This document shows positions 26,962-34,642 of a stretch of DNA of 39,073 nucleotides, piece by piece; position 1 is the stretch's first letter; each line of letters opens with the position of its first letter. The notes under the pieces were generated by a model. It had not been told where the DNA came from. It was given only the letters and a program-made list of their open reading frames with translations, and searched no databases. The DNA is taken from positions 1 to 39,073 of the forward strand of contig NZ_LLXT01000154.1 in the NCBI RefSeq assembly GCF_001431625.1, in the 5' to 3' direction. The stretch comes from Stenotrophomonas geniculata ATCC 19374 = JCM 13324. Its GTDB lineage: Bacteria; Pseudomonadota; Gammaproteobacteria; Xanthomonadales; Xanthomonadaceae. The translations under genes were made by a program, and so were the position numbers.

Positions 26962-27819
26962 ATGACCGAGACGACCTACGTATTCGACGCCACCACTGCG
27001 ACCTTCGAGGCCGAAGTCCTGCAGAAGTCGCTGCAGACGCCGGTGCTGGTCGACTTCTGGGCCACCTGGTGCGGGCCGTGCAAGACCCTGGGGCCGATGC
27101 TGGAAAAGCTGGCTGCCGAGTACAACGGCGCCTTCGAACTGGCCAAGATCGACGTCGACAAGGAACAGCAGATCGCCGCCGCCTTCCAGATCCGCTCGGT
27201 ACCGACCGTGTTCCTGGTCAAGGGCGGACAGCTGGTGGACGGCTTCCCAGGGGCCATCCCGGAAGGCCAACTGCGTGAGTTCCTGGCCCAGCACGGCATC
27301 GTGCCGGCCGACATCGGCGACGCCGTCGCCGAAGATGAAGCCCCGCTGGACCCGCAGGCGCAGGTAGACGTACTGCGCGCGCAGATCGCCGCCGAGCCGG
27401 ACAAGGACGAGCTGAAACTCGACCTGGCGCTGGCCCTGCTGCAGATCGGTGGCGTCGATGAAGCCAGCCTGCTGATTGACGGCCTGCCCGCCAATCTGGC
27501 CACCGACGACCGTGCGGTGCGTGCACGCGCCCGGCTGGCCTTCGCCTCGGCCCTGAAGGACGCCCCGGCCGCTGAAGTGCTGGACGCCCGCATCGCCACC
27601 GATGGCAAGGACCTCAAGGCACGCCACCTGCGCGGCGTGCAGCTGCTGCTCGGTGGCCACGACGAAGCCGCGCTGACCCAGTTCCTGGAAATGCTGCGGA
27701 TCGACCGCACGTTCGAGGACGGACTGCCGCGCAAGGCCCTGATCGACGCCTTCAATGTGATCTCCGACGAGGACCTGGTCGGCCAGTACCGCCGCCGGAT
27801 GGCCTCCCTGCTGTTCTGA
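26962..27819 (+). CDS. cnoX: CnoX/YbbN-type thioredoxin with TPR-like C-terminal domain
   Basis: CnoX is a cytoplasmic holdase that binds unfolded proteins during oxidative stress and passes them to chaperones. An N-terminal thioredoxin domain (about residues 1-110) contains WATWCGPCK with active-site C37 and C40 and the cis-proline strand SVPTVFLVKGGQ. It is followed by an alpha-helical tetratricopeptide-like region (PQAQVDVLRAQIAAEPDKDE onward) as in YbbN. From ATG 26962 the product is 285 residues, almost the same as E. coli CnoX; ATG 26950 would add four residues. Unlike E. coli CnoX it keeps the full CxxC pair, so it may also act as a thiol-disulfide reductase. Confidence 0.9.
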   Translation: MTETTYVFDATTATFEAEVLQKSLQTPVLVDFWATWCGPCKTLGPMLEKLAAEYNGAFELAKIDVDKEQQIAAAFQIRSVPTVFLVKGGQLVDGFPGAIPEGQLREFLAQHGIVPADIGDAVAEDEAPLDPQAQVDVLRAQIAAEPDKDELKLDLALALLQIGGVDEASLLIDGLPANLATDDRAVRARARLAFASALKDAPAAEVLDARIATDGKDLKARHLRGVQLLLGGHDEAALTQFLEMLRIDRTFEDGLPRKALIDAFNVISDEDLVGQYRRRMASLLF

Positions 27820-27876
27820 ACGGAAACCCACTTCGTTCAGAATCCCTGCACTGAACGCGGGCAATAATGCGCGGGA

Positions 27877-27896
27877 TGGCGGCCGTACGGCCGCCA
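27877..27896. repeat. 20-base perfect palindrome in the cnoX-FecR gap
   Basis: TGGCGGCCGT (27877-27886) is followed directly by its reverse complement ACGGCCGCCA. It sits 57 bases after the cnoX stop and about 75 before the FecR-domain start. It may be an operator-like site or a weak terminator; nothing in the sequence decides between these. The rest of the 152-base gap has no clear feature. Confidence 0.7.
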
Positions 27897-27971
27897 CGAT
27901 CCGTTCGGGGGGATGAGGTCGGGGCCATGGGGTCTTGCAGCTGCGCCCCCGCATTGCCGGGATTGCAAACT

Positions 27972-29627
27972 GTGACCTTCGTCCGCTCGCTGTCGTTCGC
28001 CATGCGCTTCCAGGGCGCGCTGCTCTGCGCTCTTCTCTTCCTGCCGGCCATCGCCGCCGCCCAGGACTGGAACTACCGGGTCCGTCCCGGCGATACCCTG
28101 TGGGATCTGGGAGGCCTGTACCTCAAGCCCTCGGTGCGCTGGCAGCAGCTGCAACAGCACAACCGCATCGACAACCCCTACCAGCTGCCGCCGGGCCAGC
28201 TGCTGCGCTTCCCGATCAGCTGGCTGCGCATCGAACCGGCACCTGCCCGCGTGCTGTCGGTGCGCGGCAAGGTCGAATTGTCCGGCGCCGATGGCAGCGC
28301 CACGCGCGCGATACTCGCCGGGGAACAACTTCGCATTGGTGACACCGTGCAGACCGAAGGCGACTCCAGCGTCACGCTTGAATTCGCCGACGCCTCGCGC
28401 CTGCAGCTGCGCGAGTATTCCCGGCTGCGCCTGGACCAGCTCAGCCGCTACGGCCACACCGGCATGGTCGATACCCGCCTGCGCCTCCAGCAGGGCCGCG
28501 CGAGCAACCGGGTGACACCTGCCCGTGGCCCGGCCTCGCGCTACATCATCGATGCACCTACGGCGACCAGCAGCGTGCGCGGTACCGTATTCCGGGTCAG
28601 CGCCGGTGACACCGGCCACGTCGCTGCCACCGAGGTACTGCAGGGCAAGGTGCAGGTCGGCAACACCCACGGCAAACGCCTGGTCCAGCCTGGACAGGCC
28701 AGCCGCAGCATCAGCGCCGATGCCGCACCGGACGCTGTCTCCGCCCTTCTTCCCGCGCCGCAGCTGCGCAGCGACGATGTGCGCCTGGCGCCCCTGCCGA
28801 CCCTGCTCGCCTGGGACCCCGTCGACGGCGCCGCGCGCTACCGTGTGGAAGTGGTGCAGGCAGCGACGCCGGAAATCCTGCTGTTTGCCGCCACCACTGC
28901 CGACACCCGGCTGGCGATCGGTGACCTGCCCCCCGGCCAGTTGCGCATCCTGTTGCGCGCCGTGGATGCGCAGGGCGTGGAAGGCCTCGACGCCAGCGCC
29001 GATTTCGAACTCAGCGACCAGCCCCCGCCGCCGCTCACCGTGACCCCCCTGCATGGGCAGACCGTCAACAGCGACCGCCCGCGCTTCCGTTGGAGCCAGG
29101 CGCCGGGCGCGCGCAGCAGCGTGCTGCAGATCGCCGCCGAGCCGAGCTTCGTGCAGCCGCTGCAGGAACAGAGCACCCAAGGCACCGACCTGCGCCTGGC
29201 GCAGCCGCTGCCGCCCGGCGAGTACTTCTGGCGGGTGGCGTCGCGCGATGGCAACGGCCACCAGGGACGTTACGGCCAGGCCCTGCCCCTGCAACTGAGC
29301 AATGAACCGGTCGACCCTGCCCTGCAGCCGCCTGAAGCAGCGCATGGCGAGCTGACCCTGCGCTGGCAGGCCGGCAGCGAAGGCCAGCAGTACCGGGTGC
29401 AGGTGGACCGTCGTGGCGACTTCAGCACGCCCCTGGTCGACCAGACCGTGAGCGAGCCGCAGGTCAGCTTCAAGCGGCCGTGGAGCGGCACCCTGCATGT
29501 GCGTGTGCAGTACATCGACGACGACGGTCATGCGGGCGAGTACTCACCGGCCCAGCAGATCAAGCTGCCCTGCCGCCTGTGCTACGGCGCCGGTGGTGGC
29601 GCCCTGCTGCTGTTGCTGTTGTTATGA
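27972..29627 (+). CDS. Periplasmic LysM-FecR domain protein
   Basis: A 551-residue exported protein with a signal peptide (ALLCALLFLPAIAAAQ). A LysM domain follows directly (YRVRPGDTLWDLGGLYL), a fold that binds peptidoglycan, then a FecR domain (RVLSVRGKVELSGADGSA to the hallmark ATSSVRGTVFRVSAG), and then two or three fibronectin/Ig-like beta repeats (LAWDPVDGAARYRVEVVQA; RFRWSQAPGARSSVLQIAAE; LTLRWQAGSEGQQYRVQV). It ends with CRLCYGAGGGALLLLLLL, a cysteine pair and a leucine tract. FecR here has no sigma factor neighbour; instead the next gene, a CHASE2 cyclase, overlaps it by ATGA. The start is uncertain: GTG 27972 or ATG 28002, both giving a signal peptide and neither with a strong ribosome site. 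Confidence 0.88.
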   Translation: MTFVRSLSFAMRFQGALLCALLFLPAIAAAQDWNYRVRPGDTLWDLGGLYLKPSVRWQQLQQHNRIDNPYQLPPGQLLRFPISWLRIEPAPARVLSVRGKVELSGADGSATRAILAGEQLRIGDTVQTEGDSSVTLEFADASRLQLREYSRLRLDQLSRYGHTGMVDTRLRLQQGRASNRVTPARGPASRYIIDAPTATSSVRGTVFRVSAGDTGHVAATEVLQGKVQVGNTHGKRLVQPGQASRSISADAAPDAVSALLPAPQLRSDDVRLAPLPTLLAWDPVDGAARYRVEVVQAATPEILLFAATTADTRLAIGDLPPGQLRILLRAVDAQGVEGLDASADFELSDQPPPPLTVTPLHGQTVNSDRPRFRWSQAPGARSSVLQIAAEPSFVQPLQEQSTQGTDLRLAQPLPPGEYFWRVASRDGNGHQGRYGQALPLQLSNEPVDPALQPPEAAHGELTLRWQAGSEGQQYRVQVDRRGDFSTPLVDQTVSEPQVSFKRPWSGTLHVRVQYIDDDGHAGEYSPAQQIKLPCRLCYGAGGGALLLLLLL

Positions 29628-31249
29628 GGCGCTCGCCGCTGCCGTGGTCGAAGCGGATCCTGCTGGCACTGCTGGCCGGCGTACTGACGGTGATCGCCAG
29701 CCAGGGCCAGTGGCTGTGGCGGCAGGACGAAGCCGCCTATGACGCCATGGTCGGCAACTGGGACTACCGCCCCGACCCCAGCGTGCTGATCGTGGCCATC
29801 GACGAGGGCAGCCTGCAGCGCATCGGCCAATGGCCCTGGCCCCGCTCGATCCATGCCCGCCTGCTGGACCGGCTGACCGACGCCGGTGCCGAGCGCGTCG
29901 CACTGGACCTGATGCTGTCCGAACCTGATCGACGCGACAGCCGCCAGGACGATGAACTGGCCGCAGCGATCCGCCGCAATGGCCGGGTGGTGCTGCCGGT
30001 ACTCGCGGCGCCGGCCGCCGGCGACCGCATGGCCGAGGAAATGCTGCCGATTCCGCAGATCGCGGCCAGTGCCGCGGCGATCGGCCATACCGACGTGGAA
30101 GTGGATGGCGATGGCGTCGCGCGCGGTGTGTATCTGCATGCGGGCATCGGCCAGGCTCACTGGCCGGCACTGGGCCTGGCGCTGGCCGCCCTGCCGCCGG
30201 GCGCGGTGCACGGCCTGCCCGACCCTGATCCGCAGATCGGTTCGCCCTACCAATGGCGGCGCAACGACTACGTGCGCGTGCGCTATGCCGGGCCGCCCGA
30301 GCGCCTGCCACAGGTGTCCTATGCCGACGTGCTGGATGGTCACGTGGACATGGCGATGCTGCATGGTCGCCGCATCGTGGTAGGCATGACCGCCAGCGGC
30401 ATCGCACCGCGGCTGCTGACCCCGACCACCCGCGAGTTCTGGATGAGCGGCAGTGAGTACCAGGCCAACATCGCGTCGATGCTGCTGCAGCACAAGCAGA
30501 TCGATCTGCTGCCCCGCCTCTGGCAGCACGCCATCAGCGGCGTGCTGGTAGCGCTGTGCGTGATCCTGCTCGGCCTGCGCCTGCCATGGCTTGCTGCGCT
30601 GTGCTCGCTGCCGCTTCCACCGCTGCTGAGCTGGTTGCTGTTGCGCGCCGGTGACCTGTGGTGGGCACCGGCCAGCGCAATGCTGGGCATCCTGCTGGTG
30701 CTGCTGGCCTGGGCGATCTGGCGAGTCTCGGCCTGGCACCGCCTGGCCAATCGCGATGCGCTGACCGGTCTCGGCAATCGCCTGCGTTTCGAGCAGTCGC
30801 TGCAACAGGAATGCGATGCCGCGCGACGCAGTGGCAAATCCCTGAGCCTCGCGCTGATCGACGTTGACCATTTCAAGCGCCACAACGACCGCCACGGGCA
30901 TCAGGTCGGTGACCGCGTGCTGCGCGATGTCGCGCGCCTGATCGGTGCACATGCGCGACGTCCACGCGACATGGCCGCGCGCTACGGTGGCGATGAGTTC
31001 GCACTGGTGCTGCCGGATACCCCGGCCGAAGGCGCACGCCAGGTCATCGAGGACCTGATCGCCTGCGTGCGTGCACTGCCGGCGCCTGGTGACGGCGGCG
31101 AAGCAGGCGTCACCCTCACCATCGGCGTGTTCACCCGCGTACCCGACGGCACGCTGCAACCGCACCATTTCGTCGAAGGCGCCGACACCGCGTTGTACCA
31201 GGCCAAGGCCAACGGCCGCGACGGGTATGTGATCGACGGCGAGGCATGA
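29624..31249 (+). CDS. CHASE2 domain diguanylate cyclase
   Basis: A 541-residue membrane sensor that should make cyclic-di-GMP from GTP. An N-terminal transmembrane helix (ILLALLAGVLTVIA) leads into a periplasmic CHASE2 domain (about residues 35-300; VLIVAIDEGSLQRIGQWPWPR is the family hallmark). Two to three closely spaced helices follow, then the cytoplasmic GGDEF domain beginning near LANRDALTGLGNRLRF. The catalytic motif is an intact GGDEF at 455-459, and an inhibitory I-site RPRD is at 446-449, exactly five residues upstream, so product feedback is expected. The ATG overlaps the stop of the LysM-FecR gene, implying coupled translation and a shared task. Confidence 0.94.
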   Translation: MRRSPLPWSKRILLALLAGVLTVIASQGQWLWRQDEAAYDAMVGNWDYRPDPSVLIVAIDEGSLQRIGQWPWPRSIHARLLDRLTDAGAERVALDLMLSEPDRRDSRQDDELAAAIRRNGRVVLPVLAAPAAGDRMAEEMLPIPQIAASAAAIGHTDVEVDGDGVARGVYLHAGIGQAHWPALGLALAALPPGAVHGLPDPDPQIGSPYQWRRNDYVRVRYAGPPERLPQVSYADVLDGHVDMAMLHGRRIVVGMTASGIAPRLLTPTTREFWMSGSEYQANIASMLLQHKQIDLLPRLWQHAISGVLVALCVILLGLRLPWLAALCSLPLPPLLSWLLLRAGDLWWAPASAMLGILLVLLAWAIWRVSAWHRLANRDALTGLGNRLRFEQSLQQECDAARRSGKSLSLALIDVDHFKRHNDRHGHQVGDRVLRDVARLIGAHARRPRDMAARYGGDEFALVLPDTPAEGARQVIEDLIACVRALPAPGDGGEAGVTLTIGVFTRVPDGTLQPHHFVEGADTALYQAKANGRDGYVIDGEA

Positions 31250-31324
31250 CCCTCGCCGCCCGGGGTGCAACATACGCATGCGAATGGTTAGACTGGGCGC
31301 CTCGCCCTGCGCTCCCGGATCCGC

Positions 31325-31777
31325 ATGAACGCCCGCCTGTTCCGCTTCGGCATCAATCTCTGGCCGCCGTTCCTGTTCACCGGCATCCACGTCACCCGCA
31401 TCACGCCGGACTACCGGCAGATCGATGTCGAACTGCGCCTGCGACCATGGAACCGCAACTACGTCGGTACCCACTTCGGTGGCAGCCTGTTCGCGATGAC
31501 CGATCCGTTCTGGATGCTCGGCCTGCTGCACATCCTCGGCCGCGACTACTACGTGTGGGACCGCGCCGGCGCCATCGACTTCCTCAAGCCGGGCCGTGGC
31601 ATTGTGCGGACGTCGTTCCGCATCGACGACGCGCTGCTGGACGAACTGCGCGCCGAAGCGGCCAGTGGCGAGAAGGTGCTGCGCTGGTTCAGCAACGACG
31701 TGATCGATGAGAGTGGCGAGGTGGTCGCCCAGGTGCGCAAGCAGGTCTACCTGCGGTTGAAGCCACACGCACGCTGA
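31325..31777 (+). CDS. DUF4442 hotdog-fold thioesterase-like protein
   Basis: A 150-residue protein of the DUF4442 family, a branch of the hotdog-fold thioesterases. WNRNYVGTHFGGSLFAMTDP is the recognisable core, with the HFGG segment at the position of the hotdog active helix. The substrate is unknown; an acyl-CoA is likely by family. It lies 75 bases after the CHASE2 cyclase on the same strand and is probably independent: a weak TAGACT hexamer is at 31289-31294. No Shine-Dalgarno better than GGAT is seen before ATG 31325. Confidence 0.85.
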   Translation: MNARLFRFGINLWPPFLFTGIHVTRITPDYRQIDVELRLRPWNRNYVGTHFGGSLFAMTDPFWMLGLLHILGRDYYVWDRAGAIDFLKPGRGIVRTSFRIDDALLDELRAEAASGEKVLRWFSNDVIDESGEVVAQVRKQVYLRLKPHAR

Positions 31778-31822
31778 TCATCGCTTGGGCGCTATCCTCT
31801 GGCCTCTGCCATGGAGGCCCGG

Positions 31823-32539
31823 ATGCGCCCGTACACCCTTGCTGCACTGCTGAGCACCCTGCCGTGCGCGGCCCATGCGCTGGACCTGCCGCCGGTGCAG
31901 TACCCGACGCTGCCGGCACAGGCTGCCACTGCCGCCGGCTTCGTGCCCAACGGCTGGACGCTTGAATCCAGCATCGAAGGCGATCTCGACCAGGATGGCC
32001 GCGCTGATCTGGTCCTGGTACTGCGCCAGCAGGACCCGCGCAACGTCATCGAACACGACGGCTTCGGCCCGTCCCCGCATGACAGCAACCCGCGCATTCT
32101 CGCCGTGGCGTGGTCACGGCCAACCGGCTATGTGCTGGCGGTGCAGGACCATCAGCTGATTCCGCGCCCGGAGAACCCGGTGATGAGCGATCCGCTTGAA
32201 GAAGGGGGTGTCAGCATCCAGCGTGGCACGTTGAAGGTCGCGCTGCTTTCATTCGCCAGCGCCGGAAGCTGGTCGATGGGTACCACCGCCTTCACTTTCC
32301 GCTGGCAGGACGGCGCGTTCGCGCTGATCGGCTACGACCAGGATTCGGTGATGCGCAATTCCGGAAAGACCGAATCGCTGAGCGTGAACTTCTCCACGCG
32401 CAAGGTAAGGCGCGTCGAAGGCAGCATCGAGAACGACAAGGACAGCGTGCGCTGGCAGCCACTGCGCGGCACCCGTCGCTGGACGCTGCAGACGGTCGGC
32501 GATGGCTGGGCATTCGATCCGCAGGCCGGCACCGACTGA
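31823..32539 (+). CDS. Exported hypothetical protein with a Ca-binding-like loop
   Basis: I do not recognise a named family. The 238-residue product has a short signal peptide (MRPYTLAALLSTLPCAAHA) with an A-x-A cleavage site. Residues after the first third contain IEGDLDQDGRADLVLVL, which resembles the calcium-binding D-x-D-x-D-G loop of FG-GAP/dockerin-like repeats; only one copy is seen. The C-terminal half is beta-rich (GTTAFTFRWQDGAFALIGYD). I choose ATG 31823 because GGAGG is 5 bases upstream; the ATG at 31811 overlaps that site. It converges with the next gene, with both stop codons in one palindrome. Confidence 0.75.
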   Translation: MRPYTLAALLSTLPCAAHALDLPPVQYPTLPAQAATAAGFVPNGWTLESSIEGDLDQDGRADLVLVLRQQDPRNVIEHDGFGPSPHDSNPRILAVAWSRPTGYVLAVQDHQLIPRPENPVMSDPLEEGGVSIQRGTLKVALLSFASAGSWSMGTTAFTFRWQDGAFALIGYDQDSVMRNSGKTESLSVNFSTRKVRRVEGSIENDKDSVRWQPLRGTRRWTLQTVGDGWAFDPQAGTD

Positions 32540-32553
32540 GCCACGGCTCAGTC
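32534..32553. terminator. Palindrome holding both stop codons of convergent genes
   Basis: GACTGAGCC (32534-32542) and GGCTCAGTC (32545-32553) form a perfect 9-base inverted repeat around AC. The plus-strand TGA (32537-32539) and minus-strand TGA (32548-32550) lie at symmetric positions in the arms. Each transcript can fold it at its own stop codon. Confidence 0.75.
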
Positions 32554-33870
32554 GCGGGCAGCGGCGGTTGCGCCGGCGCCGGCGCCGGCCACCAACGGTA
32601 CGGACAACCACGGGCTCTCAGCGTTGCCACGCGGCGGCGAACGACGCGGCACCTGCAGATGGTGGCCATCGGCGGACAGCCGCGGCGACCGCACCGGCGA
32701 GCGGAACTGCGCCGGCAGCCGCTGCAGGGCGTGCACCGGATCATCCGTCTGCTGCCGCAGCCAACGCTGCGCCCCCAGCAGCCGCACCATCGCCGCAGCA
32801 TCCTGTGGCCGTGACGAATAGGCAGGATAGATCGGCGCGGCGATATCGGTCAGCACGCAGCCCATGACGTTCGACAGGCAACCGAAGTCATGCTGCGGTG
32901 GCGCCGGCACTGGCAACGGGCGATCCACTTCCAGTGCCGCTGTGGCTGCCGCGCCACAGGCCCAGCCGAGATTGCCGGCCGCACGGGCCAGGGTGCTGCT
33001 GCGATCCAGCACCAGCACGCCGCCGAACTCCCGCGCCGATGTCTCGATCGCCGCCCGGCTCATCGCGTACTCGCCCTGCATTGCCCGGCACAGGCTTTGC
33101 TCTTCGGCCCGCAGCGGCTGCAGCGCCTGTTCGCATTCCCTTGGCAACGGATGGTCGGCAGGCAGTTCAACCAGCATGTCGGCCAGCAGCTGGGCATTGG
33201 CCTGCACCAGGCTGGCACCGATGATGCTCTCGACCAGATAACTGCTGCCGGGCACCAGCCGCCGGCCCAGCTGCAGGCCACGGCAAGCACCTCGCAGAGC
33301 ACCGTCGATATCGCCCTGCACGTACGCCAGCGCGCGTGCGCTGGTGGCGTCCATCACCACGCCATAGGCCGGCAACGGGACCAGAATGCCCTCGCCCTTC
33401 GGCGGGAACGGCGACATGAAGTAGTCCGCTTCGGCCAGCTGATCCAGCCGCGCATGCAACTGCTGGTGGCCGGCGTGGGCCTCCACGAAGCGTTGCGGGT
33501 CCGCGCGGACCTGGACGAGACAGCCGCTGGCGGCCGGCCCGCAACTGGCACCGGGCCGCGAGTGCAGCTCGGCATGGTTGGCCACCAGGTGTGTCCGGCC
33601 GCCGCCTCCACCGTGTGGGTCGGCCTCCCAGCGCCGTACATCCTCGGCCAGCGCCTGCTCGCGCTGCTGGGCATCCAGGTCGTCGAATGGCAGCGTCCAC
33701 AACAAGGCATAACCGTTGTGCCCGGTCGCCGGCAGGCGTGCTTCCAGTCGCTGCTGCGCCTGCAGCCGCGATTCGGGTACCGGCCACATGCGCGAGGCGC
33801 ACCACACCACGATGGCCAGCACCAGCAGGCCTGCCAGGGTCCAGCCCAGTCCGCGCAGAATCTTCAACAC
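32548..33870 (-). CDS. Membrane-anchored hypothetical protein
   Basis: No named family is recognised. The 440-residue product has one N-terminal transmembrane helix (LGWTLAGLLVLAIVVWCASRMW) with a basic residue cluster before it, then a large, mostly helical part predicted to be periplasmic. Several cysteines (CGPAASGC, then SNVMGC) suggest disulfides. The C-terminus is low-complexity (VPLVAGAGAGATAAARD). The start is GTG 33870 or TTG 33867; AAGGGAAG upstream is a fair ribosome site. The gene diverges from the DUF502 gene across 76 bases and converges with the exported hypothetical protein. Composition matches the chromosome, so recent transfer is unlikely. Confidence 0.78.
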   Translation of the reverse strand: MLKILRGLGWTLAGLLVLAIVVWCASRMWPVPESRLQAQQRLEARLPATGHNGYALLWTLPFDDLDAQQREQALAEDVRRWEADPHGGGGGRTHLVANHAELHSRPGASCGPAASGCLVQVRADPQRFVEAHAGHQQLHARLDQLAEADYFMSPFPPKGEGILVPLPAYGVVMDATSARALAYVQGDIDGALRGACRGLQLGRRLVPGSSYLVESIIGASLVQANAQLLADMLVELPADHPLPRECEQALQPLRAEEQSLCRAMQGEYAMSRAAIETSAREFGGVLVLDRSSTLARAAGNLGWACGAAATAALEVDRPLPVPAPPQHDFGCLSNVMGCVLTDIAAPIYPAYSSRPQDAAAMVRLLGAQRWLRQQTDDPVHALQRLPAQFRSPVRSPRLSADGHHLQVPRRSPPRGNAESPWLSVPLVAGAGAGATAAARD

Positions 33871-33934
33871 AGCTTCCCTTCCATGTGCCGTTGCCGCAGT
33901 CGATTTCCCAGCGTAATCGACCTGCAGTGACCGC

Positions 33935-33940
33935 TACAAT
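33935..33940 (+). promoter_or_regulatory. -10 element of the DUF502 gene (leaderless spacing)
   Basis: TACAAT matches five of six consensus bases and ends 6 bases before ATG 33947. There is no Shine-Dalgarno between them, so the mRNA probably begins at or beside the ATG. No convincing -35 was seen. Confidence 0.45.
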
Positions 33941-33946
33941 GCGCGC

Positions 33947-34642
33947 ATGTCGCTCGAAGCCCCCGCCCTGGTCCCCCGCCCCTCCCTGCAGCGCCTGTTC
34001 CTGACCGGCCTGCTCACCCTGCTGCCGATCTGGCTGACCTGGGTCGTGGTCAAGTTCGTGTTCGTGCTGCTGTCGGGTATTTCCAGCCCGCTGGTGGTGC
34101 CGCTGTCCGAACAGATCGCAACCAGCTTCCCGCACTATCTGGGCTGGGTCCGCGCCGAGTGGATCCAGGACACCATCGCCCTGCTGGCCACCCTGCTGGT
34201 GATCCTGGCGGTGGGCGTGGCCAGTCGCCGCGTGCTTGGCCAGCGCCTGCTGCGCTGGGTCGGCGCGGTCATCAAGCGCATCCCCCTGGCCAGCATCATC
34301 TACGACAGTGCCAAGAAGCTGCTGGACATGCTGCAGACCGAGCCGGGCAGCACCCAGCGCGTGGTGCTGATCGACTTCCCGCACCGCGACATGAAATCGG
34401 TCGGCCTGGTCACCCGCGTGATCAAGGAACACGGCACCGACCGTGAGCTGGCTGCGGTGTACGTGCCCACCACGCCGAACCCGACCTCGGGCTACCTGGA
34501 AATCGTGCCGGTGGAACTGCTGACCCCGACCGACTGGACCGTCGACCAGGCCATGAGCTTCATCATTTCCGGCGGTGCCGTGGCGCCGTCCAGCGTGCCG
34601 TTCACCCGCGCCGGCGAACGCACCGGCGAACGCACCGAATGA
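33947..34642 (+). CDS. DUF502 family membrane protein
   Basis: A 231-residue inner-membrane protein of the DUF502 family, function unknown. Two transmembrane segments are clear: LFLTGLLTLLPIWLTWVVVK (the family's opening motif) and a second near TIALLATLLVILAVGVASRR. A conserved cytoplasmic region follows, with SIIYDSAKKLLDML and YVPTTPNPTSGYLEIVP, both hallmarks. The C-terminus has a short direct repeat, GERTGERTE, matching a 12-base repeat in DNA (CGGCGAACGCAC). Its last four bases overlap the next gene as ATGA, so the transporter downstream is translationally coupled. Confidence 0.92.
   Translation: MSLEAPALVPRPSLQRLFLTGLLTLLPIWLTWVVVKFVFVLLSGISSPLVVPLSEQIATSFPHYLGWVRAEWIQDTIALLATLLVILAVGVASRRVLGQRLLRWVGAVIKRIPLASIIYDSAKKLLDMLQTEPGSTQRVVLIDFPHRDMKSVGLVTRVIKEHGTDRELAAVYVPTTPNPTSGYLEIVPVELLTPTDWTVDQAMSFIISGGAVAPSSVPFTRAGERTGERTE

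Noticed and set aside
29582..31768. 728-codon minus-strand open frame opposite the cyclase
   Set aside because: GGDEF, I-site and CHASE2 motifs are on the plus strand.
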